Made by a program: the position numbers and the translations under genes | Part shown: in pieces, positions 27,350 through 36,578 of the stretch | Layout of the letters: every line of letters begins with the position of its first letter | How positions within the stretch are numbered: position 1 is the stretch's first letter | The notes under the pieces: generated by a model | What the model was told of the DNA's origin: nothing | Seen by the model: the letters and a program-made list of their open reading frames with translations, nothing else | Databases searched by the model: none | Source: an uncultured Bacteroidota bacterium | GTDB lineage: Bacteria > Bacteroidota > Bacteroidia > Chitinophagales > Chitinophagaceae | Direction: 5' to 3' | Assembly: GCA_903835005.1 (NCBI GenBank) | Contig: CAILLK010000021.1 | Coordinates: forward strand, 29,433 to 93,432 | Length of the DNA: 64,000 nucleotides

Positions 27350-28045
27350 TTATACACCGGCAGCACTGATTTCTTTTACTTGTCCCTGCTCTATGCGCAC
27401 CACCCTTGCAGGGTACTTCTGAATAATACTGTAGTCATGGGTTGCCATAATAAAAGCGGTCTGATCATCCCGGCAGATATTAAACAGCAACTGCATAATT
27501 TCATCAGTGGTATCAGGGTCAAGGTTACCGGTGGGTTCATCAGCAAGAATCAATTTAGGCTTATTCAATAGGGCCCGGGCTATATCCACACGCTGTTGCT
27601 CCCCACCCGACATTTCATAGGTCATTTTATTGCCTCTGTTCTTCAATCCAACTTTAGCAAGTACATTCTCTATCGTTTCCCTGATTTCATCTTTATTTTT
27701 CCACCCGGTTGCTTTAAGTACGAATTCAAGGTTCTGGTATACGTCTCTGTCGGTGAGCAGCCTGAAATCCTGGAATACTATGCCCAGGTTGCGCCTCAAC
27801 AAGGGTATTTTTTGCCAGGTCAGGTCTTTCAGATCAAACCCGGCTACATTTCCCTCCCCCTCCTTCAGATACAATTCACCATAAAGGGTTTTCAACAGAC
27901 TGGATTTTCCTGTACCGGTTTTACCAATCATATAAATAAACTCCCCTTTATCTACTTCCAGATTAACATTATTCAGCACAAGGGTATTACCCTGATATAT
28001 ATTTGCCTCCTTCAGAGATACTATATTGTTTATCTGGTCCGTCAT
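27350..28045 (-). CDS. ftsE: FtsE-like ABC transporter ATPase
   Basis: The 231-residue cytoplasmic ATPase has Walker [10 protein letters not shown] (41-49), Q-loop FQDFRLL, signature MSGGEQQR (145-152), Walker B LILADEP (165-171) and the switch His in ATHDYSI. The overall sequence ([19 protein letters not shown] and [20 protein letters not shown]) is that of FtsE, which with FtsX couples ATP to peptidoglycan hydrolase control at division. No ftsX is adjacent, so the partner must be elsewhere, as often in Bacteroidota. A -7 element (complement of 28064-28071, TACCTTTG) precedes it. An LolD-type ATPase is the alternative. Confidence 0.85.
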   Translation of the reverse strand: MTDQINNIVSLKEANIYQGNTLVLNNVNLEVDKGEFIYMIGKTGTGKSSLLKTLYGELYLKEGEGNVAGFDLKDLTWQKIPLLRRNLGIVFQDFRLLTDRDVYQNLEFVLKATGWKNKDEIRETIENVLAKVGLKNRGNKMTYEMSGGEQQRVDIARALLNKPKLILADEPTGNLDPDTTDEIMQLLFNICRDDQTAFIMATHDYSIIQKYPARVVRIEQGQVKEISAAGV

Positions 28046-28170
28046 TTCATCTGTTATTTAATACAAAGGTAACTGCATTTATTTTCAAAAATCAACCGGG
28101 AAGGCAAACAATCTCTGATCATTTATTAACCACCAGACCTGCATCAAAACCCATTATTTATGAAAAAAAA

Positions 28171-28195
28171 TGGCTGCCCTGATGAGGTACAGCCA
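28171..28195 (-). terminator. Terminator after the M43 protease
   Basis: Leftward stem TGGCTG/CAGCCA with two additional C-G pairs, followed in the minus direction by an eight-base T run (complement of 28163-28170). It ends 25 bases past the protease stop. Confidence 0.75.
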
Positions 28196-28219
28196 CTTTG
28201 AAGAACTTTTATTAATCAA

Positions 28220-30601
28220 TTATTGAACCATCAGTTTTTGAGTATGAACCTGGCTTCCGGTTGCAGTTTGCACAACGTACATACCAGGAACTGAAATTAC
28301 ATCATGTGGAATCAGAATCCTGGCCTCATTAGAAGTCAATTGCTCACTGGTACGGAACACTTCTTTGCCAGTAATATCACAAACCACAATATTGGCAACA
28401 GCATACTCAGCATCTTTAATAATTACATAAGCATCACCATTGGTTGGATTCGGAGCAATTGCAACATCCATGTTATCCAGTTTTACATTGGCAACACCGG
28501 CAGGGAACGGACTGAAAAATACCCTGTCCATAAAGAAGTTGTTACCACTGCTGTAAATTCCGGTTCCTACAGTTCCATCATACCCTGCAGCTACACCCGG
28601 TTTGTAGCGCCAGCGGAAAACAGTGTAATTGGTCTTAGCTGCAGCAGGCAGGTTTATGCTCATCTGTGCCCAGTCGCTTGCAGAAGTAGGGTAAAAAGCA
28701 GTACCCACCGGACCCATATTATCAACGCCTCTTTTGGTAAGCACAGCTAGTGTGTTCCATCCCTGAGACTCTCTTACCGAATAATCGATTTCCAGGGTAT
28801 CATTCAAATCGAAGGCATTGCTGGAACGGGAAGCTCCTGAATAAAAATAATTAAGGCTGCAATATCCGGTATAAGAAGACAGATCAAACGGGATACTGAA
28901 AAAATCATCAAAATCGCCATAGGGGCTTCCTGTATTTGGATAGGCACCGGTCAATGGATTATATCTGTTATCATAACCGGTATACATTATACAGCTGTTA
29001 TCTAAATAACCCACATTGGCCCATTGCCATTTGAATTCATTGTTATAATAATTGAATGAAGGCCATTTTGCAGTATCAGCACCATTAAAATCCTGAAAAT
29101 AAGAATTTGCATTAAGGCCTGCTGCATCTGCAACGAAAACCGCACGTGGCCACTCAACTGTTGTGTCTCCGCTGGCTCCGTTGCCTGTAGCATGCATTTT
29201 CACATCAACCCAGCCGGGTGTACTAAAGTTATTATTGAAGTAGGTAAGAGCGCTGTCATTGGTAGATGAGTTAAAATCAGAATGCAATGCACCATTTGAG
29301 AATGTCCAGTCAAGGTTGCTCAAAGTATCATTCCATGTTTCGTTACGGAAAGTTACTGATGTACCTGGGAAAGTAAAATACTCAGGATCATTATGATACT
29401 GAAGGCTTAATGAATAGGGTGTTACTTCAAATTCCGGAATTGGTTTCAGATCCAGCCTTGGAGTAAATGTCTTTGCTACAGTATCATTCAATACACCCGT
29501 AATATAAAGGTTGCTAACGCTCCACAGATTATTGCGGCCTGCTACATCACTGTTCAGCGCCTGGTGCATACGGTAAACCTGTCCCTTTGTAAACATCCTT
29601 GAACAATAGGTGTAGTCCATTATATTCTGAGTATTGGTAGTATCCGGATAATTAACAAGTGAATCCAGGCCAGCATCATTAGAATATAATTTAAAATAAT
29701 TCGTGGCACATGCAGAGTCATACAGACTGTTAGGATTACTGCTCGGAAGATCAGGACGACAACCAGGCTCAACATGCCCCATTGTAGGAGGTGTATCGTC
29801 TACTTCATCATCGCCGCAGGCTACTCCCGGATTATTCGTTCCACCCCAGGGATGGTAAAGGCTGAATACATGGCCCATTTCATGGTTAATAGTTTTACTT
29901 ACCGACAATGCACCGGTATATTCATTTGCCAAATAAGAAGCATCTGAAATTACGCCATCATAAAAAGGAACATACGTTACAGACGACGGGAAGTAGGCAT
30001 AAGCTGCTGCTTCTCCGTTTCCGGTGGTAATTACTTCTACTGTCCAGATATTTACATATGAGGTTGGAGGCCATCCATCAAATTTTGACTGATCACCACC
30101 ATAGTAGTTCAGATAGCTTCTGTGGCGGGTGATACCCTTGGTAGGATTTCCATTGGGATCCCTTGAAGCAAGGTGCAACCGGATGTGAGGATTACCAATA
30201 TATGGAACGAATGGCGCAACCACACTGTTTGTATCATAGTTTTCTTTCGCATATACAATATTCCAGTTCAGCAGGTCATTGAAAATATCATCGTCTGTCA
30301 GGTACAAACTTTTGTCATTGCCGTAATCATGTATAACGTGTACTACAATTGGAATATCATACCAGAAATTAGCATTATCAGTTTCATCAGTAAATGTTGT
30401 CTTTTTTGCAGTTCTGAAGTCAATTTTTTTCAGACCGTCATTAATCTGTTTTTCATATTCAGCTTCAAGCTGAGCCAGTTCCGGATGGGCGAACAATAAA
30501 CGCTTATGCATTTCATCAGTAGCACAAGGGCGATTTTGAGCATACGTACTGCCTGCAAAACATACCAGTGCAAGCGCTAAAAGAAAATAGTTCTTTGTCA
30601 T
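28220..30601 (-). CDS. Secreted M43-like zinc metalloprotease with T9SS domain
   Basis: A 793-residue secreted protease (start MTKNYFLLALAL at 30601, chosen for the signal peptide cut near STYAQ; an in-frame ATG 14 codons upstream is less suitable). The catalytic motif is HEMGHVFSLYH (H240, E241, H244, H250), followed by a Cys-containing loop and the Met-turn NIMDYTY near residue 330, as in pappalysin-type metzincins (M43). The usual Gly at the eighth position of the extended motif is Ser247. After the catalytic domain come a PKD-like region (about 420-490) and a beta-jellyroll (about 510-690). The C-terminal T9SS domain begins VAIAPNPTNGDAYVI. It is the only clear secreted hydrolase among the T9SS cargo here. 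Confidence 0.88.
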   Translation of the reverse strand: MTKNYFLLALALVCFAGSTYAQNRPCATDEMHKRLLFAHPELAQLEAEYEKQINDGLKKIDFRTAKKTTFTDETDNANFWYDIPIVVHVIHDYGNDKSLYLTDDDIFNDLLNWNIVYAKENYDTNSVVAPFVPYIGNPHIRLHLASRDPNGNPTKGITRHRSYLNYYGGDQSKFDGWPPTSYVNIWTVEVITTGNGEAAAYAYFPSSVTYVPFYDGVISDASYLANEYTGALSVSKTINHEMGHVFSLYHPWGGTNNPGVACGDDEVDDTPPTMGHVEPGCRPDLPSSNPNSLYDSACATNYFKLYSNDAGLDSLVNYPDTTNTQNIMDYTYCSRMFTKGQVYRMHQALNSDVAGRNNLWSVSNLYITGVLNDTVAKTFTPRLDLKPIPEFEVTPYSLSLQYHNDPEYFTFPGTSVTFRNETWNDTLSNLDWTFSNGALHSDFNSSTNDSALTYFNNNFSTPGWVDVKMHATGNGASGDTTVEWPRAVFVADAAGLNANSYFQDFNGADTAKWPSFNYYNNEFKWQWANVGYLDNSCIMYTGYDNRYNPLTGAYPNTGSPYGDFDDFFSIPFDLSSYTGYCSLNYFYSGASRSSNAFDLNDTLEIDYSVRESQGWNTLAVLTKRGVDNMGPVGTAFYPTSASDWAQMSINLPAAAKTNYTVFRWRYKPGVAAGYDGTVGTGIYSSGNNFFMDRVFFSPFPAGVANVKLDNMDVAIAPNPTNGDAYVIIKDAEYAVANIVVCDITGKEVFRTSEQLTSNEARILIPHDVISVPGMYVVQTATGSQVHTQKLMVQ

Positions 30602-30806
30602 TATTAAATAATTAAGAAGTTCCAAAGATAAAAAAATAAACAAACTTTCACAATAATTTCAGAGTTTAATGACCTCTGAAAAGTAAATTTCTGAATATTA
30701 GTTCAGTCATCTTCATGTATAGACGAGTATTCCGGCAAAAATCTTGGGTATTTATAAAAATATTTTTTTCGGAACTAAAAAAAGAGGCCTCAATTACTAT
30801 ATAACA

Positions 30807-30843
30807 AAAGCCTCAATATTATTGTTTCAAATATTGAGGCTTT
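30807..30843 (-). terminator. Terminator of tRNA-Gly transcript
   Basis: Perfect 14-bp inverted repeat (30807-30820 and 30830-30843, AAAGCCTCAATATT) beginning one base after the tRNA 3' end in the leftward direction, with T-rich sequence beyond it. Confidence 0.8.
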
Positions 30844-30844
30844 G

Positions 30845-30917
30845 AGCGGAAAACGAGACTCGAACCCGCGACCCTCAGCTTGGGAAGCTGATGCTCTACC
30901 AACTGAGCTACTTCCGC
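30845..30917 (-). tRNA. tRNA-Gly (anticodon CCC)
   Basis: A 73-base cloverleaf on the minus strand. The acceptor stem is GCGGAAG paired with TTTCCGC (one G-T pair at the base), with discriminator T. The D arm is AGCTCAGTTGGTAGAGC, the anticodon stem TCAGC/GCTGA encloses the loop TTCCCAA (anticodon CCC, reading GGG), and the T arm contains GGTTCGAGTC. CCA is not encoded. It stands alone with its own promoter and hairpin terminator. Confidence 0.96.
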
Positions 30918-30936
30918 TGGTTACTTTACCAGGGGG

Positions 30937-30967
30937 TAAAGTTAGGAGATTCTCCGTAATTATCAAA
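30937..30967 (-). promoter_or_regulatory. Promoter of tRNA-Gly
   Basis: On the minus strand TTTG (30967-30964) is followed after exactly 19 bases by TAACTTTA (30944-30937), matching the Bacteroidota -33/-7 pattern TTTG-N19-TAnnTTTG except for the last base. The tRNA 5' end is 20 bases on. Confidence 0.65.
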
Positions 30968-31014
30968 TATCGGTTACCTTACAATGACATTTAGAATTCC
31001 GGATATTTGCACTA

Positions 31015-31800
31015 ATGAAAAAGAAATGGTTTACAGACATGATGGGTAATCGCGTAAGTATAAATTACCCGCCTATCCGGATAATTTCGCTGGTACCCTC
31101 ACAAACCGAGCTGCTCTTTGATCTGGGATTGGGTGAGCGGGTAGTCGGAATAACCAAATTCTGTATACACCCTTCTGAGTGGTTCCGGACCAAAAAAAGG
31201 GTTGGCGGCACCAAAACTATTCATGCCGACCGTATAAGGGAGTTAAACCCCGACCTGGTCATCGCTAATAAGGAAGAGAATACCAAAGAACAGATTGAAG
31301 AACTCGCTGCCCTTTTCCCGGTATGGGTTAGTAACATAAAGACTATTGATGATGCTTTAAGAATGATAAGTGATGTAGGTGATTTGGTGGGCAGAAAGAA
31401 GCGGGCACTCGAATTGGTTGCAGAGATCAGAAATGGTTTTCAGGGTTTGTATCAGCCGGCAAACGGAAATAACAAAAAAGTGGCCTATTTCATCTGGCGC
31501 AATCCCTGGATGGTGGCAGGGGGCGATACTTTTATAAGCGATATGATAAAGGCTTGCGGCTGGGAAAATGTATTTTCAGGCACCCAACGGTACCCGGAAA
31601 TAACACTGGATCTGTTGAAGGAAATGCACCCGGACCTGGTATTGCTTTCTTCAGAGCCCTACCCCTTTAAGGAAGCACATATTGAGGAGGTTAAATCAAC
31701 ATTGCCAGGCACAGAGGTACTGCTGGCAGATGGAGAAATGTTCAGCTGGTATGGAAGCCGTATGAAGCTGGCACCTCAGTATTTAAAAAGGTTTTTATAA
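31015..31800 (+). CDS. Helical-backbone metal receptor, BtuF-like, without signal peptide
   Basis: A 261-residue protein with the class III periplasmic binding fold (two lobes joined by a long helix), similar to cobalamin/siderophore-binding BtuF and FepB. Family elements are IRIISLVPSQTELLFDLGLG (residues 22-41), VVGITKFCIHP, KRVGGTKTIHADRIRELNPD, and DLLKEMHPDLVLLSSEPYPF in the second lobe. The N-terminus MKKKWFTDMMGNRVS has no export signal, so as annotated it is cytoplasmic. No in-frame start upstream gives a signal peptide. No BtuCD or TonB receptor is next to it. It may bind a corrinoid for salvage or sensing (inference). Its stop overlaps the convergent CoA-transferase stop. Confidence 0.82.
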   Translation: MKKKWFTDMMGNRVSINYPPIRIISLVPSQTELLFDLGLGERVVGITKFCIHPSEWFRTKKRVGGTKTIHADRIRELNPDLVIANKEENTKEQIEELAALFPVWVSNIKTIDDALRMISDVGDLVGRKKRALELVAEIRNGFQGLYQPANGNNKKVAYFIWRNPWMVAGGDTFISDMIKACGWENVFSGTQRYPEITLDLLKEMHPDLVLLSSEPYPFKEAHIEEVKSTLPGTEVLLADGEMFSWYGSRMKLAPQYLKRFL

Positions 31801-33087
31801 CCCTTTTATCATCCTTCCGAACCTTTTGTGGTAGGCCATCTCCAGGCTTTCTCTGTGATCGGGATGGGCAATACTTGTAAGCAAAATGGCCCTCTGCTCC
31901 AGGTTCCTGGCATACAGATTTACAATGCCATATTCTGTAGCCACATAATGAATATGTCCCCTGGTTGTAACAACTCCTGCTCCTTCATTAAGGTGCGGCA
32001 CTATACGCGATATACCTTTATTGGTAACTGATGGAATTGCTATAATCGGTTTTCCCCCTTCCGACAAAGCAGCACCGCGCATAAAATCCATCTGGCCGCC
32101 AATACCTGAATACTGATAAATGCCCAGAGAGTCGGCACACACCTGGCCGGTAATATCTATTTCTATTGCACTGTTTATTGCTACTACCTTAGGGTTTTTG
32201 CGGATTACACTTACATCATTTACATAAGATACATCCATGGCATGTATATAAGGATTATTATCAACAAAATCATACACCTTACGCGTACCCAGGATAAAGG
32301 AAGTAACTACTTCGCCGCAAGATACCTTTTTCTTTGAATTGTTGACTACACCACTTACTACCAGCGGAATCAGCCCGTCCGAAAACATTTCGGTATGCAC
32401 GCCAAGGTCTTTGTGGCTGCCCAGTTTGCCAAGTATAGCATTGGGTATAGCGCCTATACCCATCTGCAATGTAGAGCCGTCTTCAATAAGATTAGCTACT
32501 TGCTGGCCTATTTTGTCGGCCACAAGGTCCACTTTACCAGCATAGTCCACCTCCGGAAGTTCGGCCTCCTCCCACACGATAGAATCAAATTTTGATATAT
32601 GGATTATACCATCCCCCAGCACCCGGGGCATGCGGGGATTGATCTGAGCTATAATTCTTTTAGCATTCCGGGTAGCGCTTATTGCTATATCGGCTGAAGT
32701 GCCGAGGGTGCAATAACCATGCTCATCGGGTGGCGAAACATGAATCAGTGCCACATCCAGCGGTAGGTATCCCTCCCTGAACAGTTTAGGTATTTCACTC
32801 AGAAAAACAGGAACAAAACCACCATATTCAGAGTTAGCCCAGCCTCTTATGTTTTCTGATACGAAAAGAGAATTCATAAAAAAGGATTGCATAACCTCCG
32901 GGTGGTTCCAGTCTATTTTGCCATAAGTACTTATAGAAACCAGTTCCACATCCTTAACCTGCCCGGCACGTTTCAGCAATGCCTCTACAAGTTTAAGGGG
33001 GGTTGCTGCACTGCCATGAATAAAAACCCTGTTGCCACTTTTAACCAACTTTACTGCTTCTTCTGCCGTTGTATATCCCGGTTTCAT
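31795..33087 (-). CDS. Acetyl-CoA hydrolase/transferase family CoA-transferase
   Basis: A 430-residue cytoplasmic CoA-transferase of the acetyl-CoA hydrolase / 4-hydroxybutyrate CoA-transferase type. Seen: GNRVFIHGSAATPLKLVEAL near the N-terminus, IHVSPPDEHGYCTLGTSADI (about 115-134), LQMGIGAIPNAILG (about 207-220), and the block VHTEMFSDGLIPLV (about 230-243), whose Glu forms the acyl-glutamyl-CoA intermediate in this family. GIGGQMDFMRGAALSEGGKP and the C-terminal YGIVNLYARNLEQRA are also typical. It moves CoA between short-chain acids, probably acetate as donor or acceptor. The six-base overlap with the convergent gene at the 3' end is unusual but harmless. Confidence 0.93.
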   Translation of the reverse strand: MKPGYTTAEEAVKLVKSGNRVFIHGSAATPLKLVEALLKRAGQVKDVELVSISTYGKIDWNHPEVMQSFFMNSLFVSENIRGWANSEYGGFVPVFLSEIPKLFREGYLPLDVALIHVSPPDEHGYCTLGTSADIAISATRNAKRIIAQINPRMPRVLGDGIIHISKFDSIVWEEAELPEVDYAGKVDLVADKIGQQVANLIEDGSTLQMGIGAIPNAILGKLGSHKDLGVHTEMFSDGLIPLVVSGVVNNSKKKVSCGEVVTSFILGTRKVYDFVDNNPYIHAMDVSYVNDVSVIRKNPKVVAINSAIEIDITGQVCADSLGIYQYSGIGGQMDFMRGAALSEGGKPIIAIPSVTNKGISRIVPHLNEGAGVVTTRGHIHYVATEYGIVNLYARNLEQRAILLTSIAHPDHRESLEMAYHKRFGRMIKGL

Positions 33088-33156
33088 AACCTATTTATTG
33101 CTGTTTTCAATACACTGCTCTATGCCAATAACTAAATACTAAATACTGAGAAATAC

Positions 33157-34563
33157 TCAATCCCTAAGCCCTATTACCTCATGCAATGAGGGTATCTGCA
33201 CATCCGGAAATCCTTTTTTTATCAGCCTTTCCTTAAAATTCACCTGAACATCATAATCGCCATGCACCAGGAACAATGTTTTCACATCCTTCGGATTCTG
33301 GCATGCAAGCCACTGACAAAGGTCTTCATAATCGCCATGTGCGCTTAGGGTGGCAATCTCATCAACATGTGCTTTTACCGCAAATTCTTTACTGAATATT
33401 TTTACGGATTCAGGTTGTTTCTTCAACCGGCCCCCCAGCGAATTCGGTTCGCAATAACCTGTAAATAATATGGTATTCCGGCTATCCGAAACATTATTGG
33501 CTATATGGTGTTTTACCCTGCCCGCCTCTGCCATACCCGATGCAGATATGATTACACAGGGTTCTTCAATATCATTCAGTTTAATAGAATCTTCAACTTT
33601 GTCGATATACTTAAGGCCGGCAAACGAAAATACATCTTCATCCCTGTGCAGTAACTGTTTTACATCATCATTGTAATAATCGGGATACTTTTTGATGGTA
33701 TCGGTTATTTTGATGGATAATGGGCTGTCTACATAGTAATTCAGTGGGGGCAACCGGTGTTCCAGTTCCAGCCGGTTGAGCATAAATAATACATCCTGTG
33801 TTCGACCCAGGCTGAAGGCAGGGATGATTAGTTTCCCTTTCTTTTTAAGACAGGTATCCACAATAAACTTCAATAACCTGTCGGCGGTAGCCGTCGATAC
33901 CTCATGCAGCCTGTCGCCATAGGTCGATTCCATAATAATATAGTCGGCCTGAGGAAACGGCTGCGGATTGCGCAATATCATATCATGGTAAGAGCCCACA
34001 TCTCCGCTGAAGGTGATCCTCTTCTCTTTACCATTTTCCTTAATTTTCAGATTCACAGCAGCGCTGCCCAGGATATGGCCACAATCCGTAAACATAAGAT
34101 CTATGCCACTCTCAATTTTGTAATGCTCATTATAAGGAATGGTTTCAAACAATGGAAACACCTTAATGGCATCATCTTCATCATAGAGCGGCTCAAATAG
34201 TGGCAGCCCGGCCTTTTCCCGTTTGGCATTCACATACCGCAGATCATCTTCCTGAATTCGAGCCGAATCTATCAGCAATAATTTAGCAAGGCTGGCAGTA
34301 GCCGGCGTACAGAATATTTTGCCCTTATAGCCGTCCTTTACCAGTTTGGGCAGCAGCCCGATATGATCAATATGTGCATGACTGATGACTACATAATCAA
34401 TTTCGGCAGGCACAAAGCCCCAATTACTGTTCAGTTCCGTTGTCTCTTTACCCATGCCCTGGTACAGGCCGCAATCAAGCAGTATCTGCTTGCCCGGATT
34501 AACATGTATAATGTGCTTGGATCCCGTAACCGTTCGGGCTGCGCCATGAAATGCTATTTTCAT
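33157..34563 (-). CDS. MBL-fold beta-CASP ribonuclease-like protein
   Basis: A 468-residue metallo-beta-lactamase/beta-CASP protein of the CPSF73/Ysh1-like group. Metal motifs: SHAHIDHIGLLPKLV (motif 2, about residues 59-73), TDCGHILGSAAVNL (motif 3), and TFSGDVG (motif 4). The beta-CASP insert has IIMESTYGDRLH and LIIPAFSLGRTQDVLF, then IISASGMAEAGRVKHH (motif B/C). The end has an RMMBL-type segment with VDEIATLSAHGDYEDL and FLVHGD. Most bacterial members are exo- or endoribonucleases. It is divergent from the Usp gene. RNA target unknown. Confidence 0.9.
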   Translation of the reverse strand: MKIAFHGAARTVTGSKHIIHVNPGKQILLDCGLYQGMGKETTELNSNWGFVPAEIDYVVISHAHIDHIGLLPKLVKDGYKGKIFCTPATASLAKLLLIDSARIQEDDLRYVNAKREKAGLPLFEPLYDEDDAIKVFPLFETIPYNEHYKIESGIDLMFTDCGHILGSAAVNLKIKENGKEKRITFSGDVGSYHDMILRNPQPFPQADYIIMESTYGDRLHEVSTATADRLLKFIVDTCLKKKGKLIIPAFSLGRTQDVLFMLNRLELEHRLPPLNYYVDSPLSIKITDTIKKYPDYYNDDVKQLLHRDEDVFSFAGLKYIDKVEDSIKLNDIEEPCVIISASGMAEAGRVKHHIANNVSDSRNTILFTGYCEPNSLGGRLKKQPESVKIFSKEFAVKAHVDEIATLSAHGDYEDLCQWLACQNPKDVKTLFLVHGDYDVQVNFKERLIKKGFPDVQIPSLHEVIGLRD

Positions 34564-34812
34564 TTTTGTTCAGATTGAAAAGTAATTGACTGATTACTGC
34601 TCCCGCATAAGGAATAAAGCAAGGTAACCATAAAAATTGCTCCATTGCACCATAACTGGTAAATTGATGGTAATTTAGTCCTACTTTTAAAATAAGGAAC
34701 AAAATTAGCTGCAGGAAAACAGACAGATTATGACAGGAAATAGTTGCTTGTATGACCTGTATCAGATAAATAAAGGTGTATAAATTATATTTTTGCTATA
34801 AATAGAATCGGG

Positions 34813-35637
34813 ATGAAAAAGATCTTACTGGCATTCGATGGTCTGCACTTTTCGGAAGGGGTATTTGAGTTTGTAAAAAAAATGAACGATCAGCAGAAAG
34901 TACTGGCGACAGGCATCTTCCTGCCCTCCATCGATTATATAGAGTTGCTCTACTCCTATGGCGGCGTACCAGCCGGACCCGTGTTTTTATCTGAAACCGC
35001 TGAAAGTGATGAACAGACACTCAATAAAAACATTGCCCGATTCGAACAACTTTGCAAAGACAATGATATTGCCTGCAAGGTGCATAAAGATTTCGAGAAG
35101 CATGTAGTAACGCACCTTAAAGAAGAATCCAGGTTTGCCGATCTGCTGGTACTGAGCAGCAGTTCGTTTTACGAAAACCTGGGCGAAGAAACTCAGGAGG
35201 ATTATATCTCCAATGTACTGCACAAGGCCGAATGCCCCGTTATGCTTGTGCCCGAAAATTATTCAGTACCTGAAAGCATCATACTTGCCTATGATGGAAG
35301 CGAGCAGTCAGTATTTGCTATCAAGCAATTTGTATACCTTTTTCCTGAATACCATGAAATACAGGTATTGCTGGTTTATTTTGATTCCGGAAAATCAGGG
35401 GTTCCTGAGCGCGAATCAATAGATGAACTACTGGGTCTTTACTTTAAGAACCTCACCGTATTCAAACTGAAAATTAACCCACGCAAAGAACTTGAGCAAT
35501 GGCTGCATGACCATGGCGGCTCTTTGCTGGTAGCAGGCGCTTTCGGCAGGTCGCTGTTCTCCGAAATGATCAGAAAGAGTTTCATTACTGATGTCATCCA
35601 CGATCACAAAGTGCCGATTTTTGTAGCCCATAAATAA
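34813..35637 (+). CDS. Universal stress protein with two Usp domains
   Basis: A 274-residue cytoplasmic protein with two tandem Usp folds: domain one about residues 1-145 (MKKILLAFDGLHFSEGVFEF at the start; FADLLVLSSSSFYENLGEE), domain two about 150-274 (PESIILAYDGSEQSVFAIKQ, then GGSLLVAGAFGRSLFSEMIR as the nucleotide-loop equivalent). UspA-family proteins bind ATP or AMP and respond to starvation or hypoxia. A -7 element TATTTTTG is at 34788-34795. It is the only gene on this strand in the neighbourhood. Confidence 0.9.
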   Translation: MKKILLAFDGLHFSEGVFEFVKKMNDQQKVLATGIFLPSIDYIELLYSYGGVPAGPVFLSETAESDEQTLNKNIARFEQLCKDNDIACKVHKDFEKHVVTHLKEESRFADLLVLSSSSFYENLGEETQEDYISNVLHKAECPVMLVPENYSVPESIILAYDGSEQSVFAIKQFVYLFPEYHEIQVLLVYFDSGKSGVPERESIDELLGLYFKNLTVFKLKINPRKELEQWLHDHGGSLLVAGAFGRSLFSEMIRKSFITDVIHDHKVPIFVAHK

Positions 35638-36036
35638 GGCTGAATCCTGATTTGATCAGTTAGTAATAATATAGCAAGCGGCAGAGAATAACATTTTTCA
35701 GTTTGCCAGCCTTTTTATTGCATTTGTATCAAAAAAGTATTAGAGGCTATAAGCAGATCATGCCTTATTTCGTTTAAATGCCATCCCACGTTAACCTGGG
35801 ATCCTCGGTTATTCTTACTTCGTTTTCCAGTATTATTGCTTTAGATAATTGGCAAACTATACCATATAATTATGGCCTTTTTACGTAACAATTCCAACCA
35901 GGCTAAAGGATGAAACCGAAGCCTGAAAAGTAAGAGGTAACGAGCAAACTGGAACCTTGTTGTATTTATAGAATATTACTCTAATCATGGTTCTGACGTT
36001 TTCAAACCGGGCAATACCATCCATGCCAAAAAACAC
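35638..36036. other. Noncoding interval with a possible relict fragment
   Basis: About 400 bases between Usp and the leftward lipoprotein gene hold no intact gene. On the minus strand 35777-35869 is open for 31 codons (includes LENEVRITEDPRLTWDGI) ending in TAA at 35774-35776, with an in-frame stop directly upstream and no start codon. It reads like the tail of a lost gene; I cannot name it. Nothing else stands out. Confidence 0.3.
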
Positions 36037-36066
36037 GGAACCCACCTTCAGCCGAAGGTGGGTTCC
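36037..36066 (-). terminator. Terminator after the lipoprotein gene
   Basis: Perfect 13-bp stem GGAACCCACCTTC with a 4-base loop (AGCC). In the leftward direction it is followed by GTGTTTTTT. It lies 50 bases past the leftward lipoprotein stop. Confidence 0.85.
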
Positions 36067-36116
36067 TTATTATTCATGTCTTGATCCAATTGCCTGAGGG
36101 ACCGCATTATTGTTAT

Positions 36117-36578
36117 TTATGATCTTTTTGCAGTAAAAGTTCCTGCTGAAACTACAGTTCCATCTGAACAGGTAAAACTAAACGTACCTGTGATTGTAGT
36201 ACTGGAAACAGCTGTGATTGTAACACTTCCGGTTTGAGAAACTTTAGTTATTGTACCTGTCGATGCGGTATACTCCCCGAAAGATCCAGTTGGAAGAGGT
36301 GCTACAAGCGATGTTGTCCCGGTTGTTCCGCTCCAAGGGCTGATATTGATATTAATCTGAGGTGGCCCGCCCGCACCAGCTGTTACAGTAGAGCCTGAAA
36401 TGCCAAGATCTGAACCCAACAGAGATGCAATGCATGCTGTACCATTCAATGTTGTGGTACCGATTGTTGCGTGCATAGAATAAGTTGGCGAGGAAGACGA
36501 GCCGCCGGACGATGAACAACCCGACAGAACAGTAAATCCCAATAGGGCAATAAGTAAGCTTAATTTTAAATGGTGCAT
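36117..36578 (-). CDS. Small Ser/Thr-rich lipoprotein
   Basis: A 153-residue lipoprotein with signal peptide and lipobox VLSGC (Cys at 21), a Ser/Gly linker (SSSGGSSSS) and a compact beta domain with strands such as YSMHATIGTTTLNGTACIAS, PPQININISPW and TITGTFSFTCSDGTVVSAGT. The ending with a strand, DGT and xGTF resembles small Bacteroidota lipoproteins that cover part of an Ig-like fold, but no family is certain. It is transcribed alone and has a strong terminator. A lipid-anchored, surface or periplasmic location is expected. Confidence 0.75.
   Translation of the reverse strand: MHHLKLSLLIALLGFTVLSGCSSSGGSSSSPTYSMHATIGTTTLNGTACIASLLGSDLGISGSTVTAGAGGPPQININISPWSGTTGTTSLVAPLPTGSFGEYTASTGTITKVSQTGSVTITAVSSTTITGTFSFTCSDGTVVSAGTFTAKRS

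Noticed and set aside
27596..28072. 158-codon rightward frame opposite the FtsE-like gene
   Set aside because: A shadow of the ATPase gene: no start signal, no domain, and the opposite strand has all ABC motifs.
16174..30601. The T9SS cargo cluster as a polysaccharide utilisation locus
   Set aside because: No SusC/SusD pair, no glycoside hydrolase and no sensor/regulator are present in the region.
30937..30963. Inverted repeat near the tRNA as a riboswitch or attenuator
   Set aside because: The bases are explained by the tRNA promoter; the small ACTTTACC/GGTAAAGT palindrome is incidental.
36037..36066. Strong hairpin as a regulatory RNA
   Set aside because: It has the structure and T run of an ordinary terminator for the leftward lipoprotein gene.
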